Below the pieces are notes generated by a model, which saw only the letters and a list, made by a program, of their open reading frames with translations, had not been told where the DNA came from and searched no databases. The position numbers and the translations under genes are program-made. Below, one piece after another: positions 63,085-64,000 of a stretch of 64,000 bases of DNA (its first letter is position 1; every line of letters begins with the position of its first letter). The DNA comes from Thiospirochaeta perfilievii (lineage in GTDB: Bacteria > Spirochaetota > Spirochaetia > DSM-2461), in contig NZ_CP035807.1 of assembly GCF_008329945.1 (NCBI RefSeq), positions 3,596,001 to 3,660,000 of the forward strand, given 5' to 3'.

Positions 63085-64000
63085 TCACTCTTTTTTAGAA
63101 ACTCATCCTCTAGGTCATAATCATGGATTTTTCTATGTAGTGTTTTCCTTCCAATTCCAAGGATTTCACTGGCCCTGCTTTTATTTCCATTCTCAACCCT
63201 TAGGGTTTCGGATATAATTATTTTTTCAGCTTCCGCCATTGTGATTCCTAGTGGTATAGATATGCTATTTTTCTCAGGTCTATCCCTAACAATAGATGGT
63301 AGATCATTTACTGTGATAATACCATCACTGGCAAATACTACAGCACTCTCAATAGTATTTCTTAACTCACGGATGTTACCTGGCCAATCATAGCTACTAA
63401 TAGCTCTAAGGGCTTTTTATCAATACCATTTATACTTTTTTGATTCTCCAGGGAAAACTCTTTAATAAATGAGCTAACTAGTAGAGGAATATCCTCCTTT
63501 CTCTCCCGTAGTGGTGGAATATGAATATTTACTACATTTAACCTATAAAAAAGGTCCTCTCTAAATGCTCCTTTTTTTATCTCTTCCTGTAGATCCCTAT
63601 TTGTGGCAGTAATAACTCTTACATCAACATCAATGGCCTCTTGCCCACCAACCCTCTCAAAAGTTCTCTCCTGTAAAACCCTAAGTAGTTTAATCTGAAT
63701 AGAGGAGTTTATCTCACCTATCTCATCTAAAAATATAGTACCACCATCTGCTAGCTCAAACCTTCCCTTTTTTGTAGCCGTAGCTCCAGTAAAAGAACCC
63801 TTCTCATGTCCAAATAACTCACTCTCTAAAAGGCTCTCTGACAGGGCTGCACAGTGAACATTTATTAAAGGCTCATCTCTTCTTGATGATAATAAGTGTA
63901 GAGAGTTAGCAACAACTTCTTTACCTACACCACTCTCTCCAGTTATTATAACTGAAGCCTTAGTGTCCGCCACTTGGTTAATTAGCTCTAACAGTTTAGT
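63081..64000 (-). CDS. Sigma-54-dependent transcriptional activator (partial, apparent frameshift)
   Basis: The gene enters from the right edge. The AAA+ domain has Walker A GESGVGKE, the sigma-54 contact loop [12 protein letters not shown] and Walker [12 protein letters not shown]. The frame stops at 63362, but the -1 frame continues through [11 protein letters not shown] into a Fis-type helix-turn-helix ('[20 protein letters not shown]') and a stop at 63081-63083. One extra A in the run 63414-63418 would join them. The N-terminal sensor or receiver domain lies outside the window. It activates sigma-54 promoters of unknown targets. Confidence 0.9.

Noticed and set aside
1-64000. tRNA, rRNA, tmRNA or prophage genes
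   Set aside because: I looked through the intergenic regions and saw no cloverleaf, rRNA-like stretch or phage structural gene that I could defend.

Overview
This is an AT-rich bacterial chromosome window, most probably from a spirochaete (Spirochaetales-like; an inference, not a search result). Pointers are two 7TM-type membrane class III cyclases, an IF-2 with a long repetitive N-terminal linker, the rimP-nusA-infB-rbfA-truB order, an E. coli-size ketol-acid reductoisomerase and a chromosomal integron. No rRNA, tRNA or CRISPR array was recognised.

Accessory part, 1-17650. A methyltransferase fragment is cut by two different IS66-family elements in tandem (144-4779). A remnant of an ExeA/TniB-like ATPase follows. 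Next is a chromosomal integron read leftwards: an integron-type tyrosine recombinase (intI, 16459-17649, + strand) and to its left an array with 15 attC-like sites (6962-14345). Twelve cassettes share one body without a gene; eleven of these are near-identical 399-bp units and one has a different attC. Three other cassettes hold a 60-bp satellite, a DUF234-type ATPase and a higBA toxin-antitoxin pair. A frameshifted and truncated RloC-like AAA_13 gene forms the decayed distal end.

Core part, 17650-64000. In order: a tspO-like gene, DUF1643, rlmA and a radical SAM gene; ilvC; putP and a polar amino-acid ABC transporter flanking an ARG-box-like palindrome; a TlpA-like thioredoxin; a chemotaxis receptor with a hemerythrin tail; two overlapping membrane cyclase genes with reciprocally degenerate active sites; a SulP transporter; dgkA, atl, lspA, an OmpA-like protein, and the truB-rbfA-infB-nusA-rimP operon with a leader terminator; comF, mutS, yhbY, rsmE; typA; a GH13 protein lacking one catalytic Asp; lrgAB; a maltose-type ABC operon; an SH3b lipoprotein, uvrB, htrA; a second radical SAM gene; and a sigma-54 activator cut by the window edge.

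The strongest novelty candidate is the cyclase pair (30088-33992). One subunit keeps both metal Asp residues and has lost the Lys/Asn/Arg set; the other has lost the metal Asp residues and keeps Lys/Asn/Arg. This is the logic of the mammalian C1/C2 heterodimer. Second is the integron with many promoter-bearing cassettes that lack a gene. Caveat: four genes (AAA_13, the chemotaxis receptor, infB, the sigma-54 activator) each need one extra A in an A-run to be whole. That pattern fits homopolymer undercalling in the assembly at least as well as biology, although two of the sites are canonical slippery heptamers.
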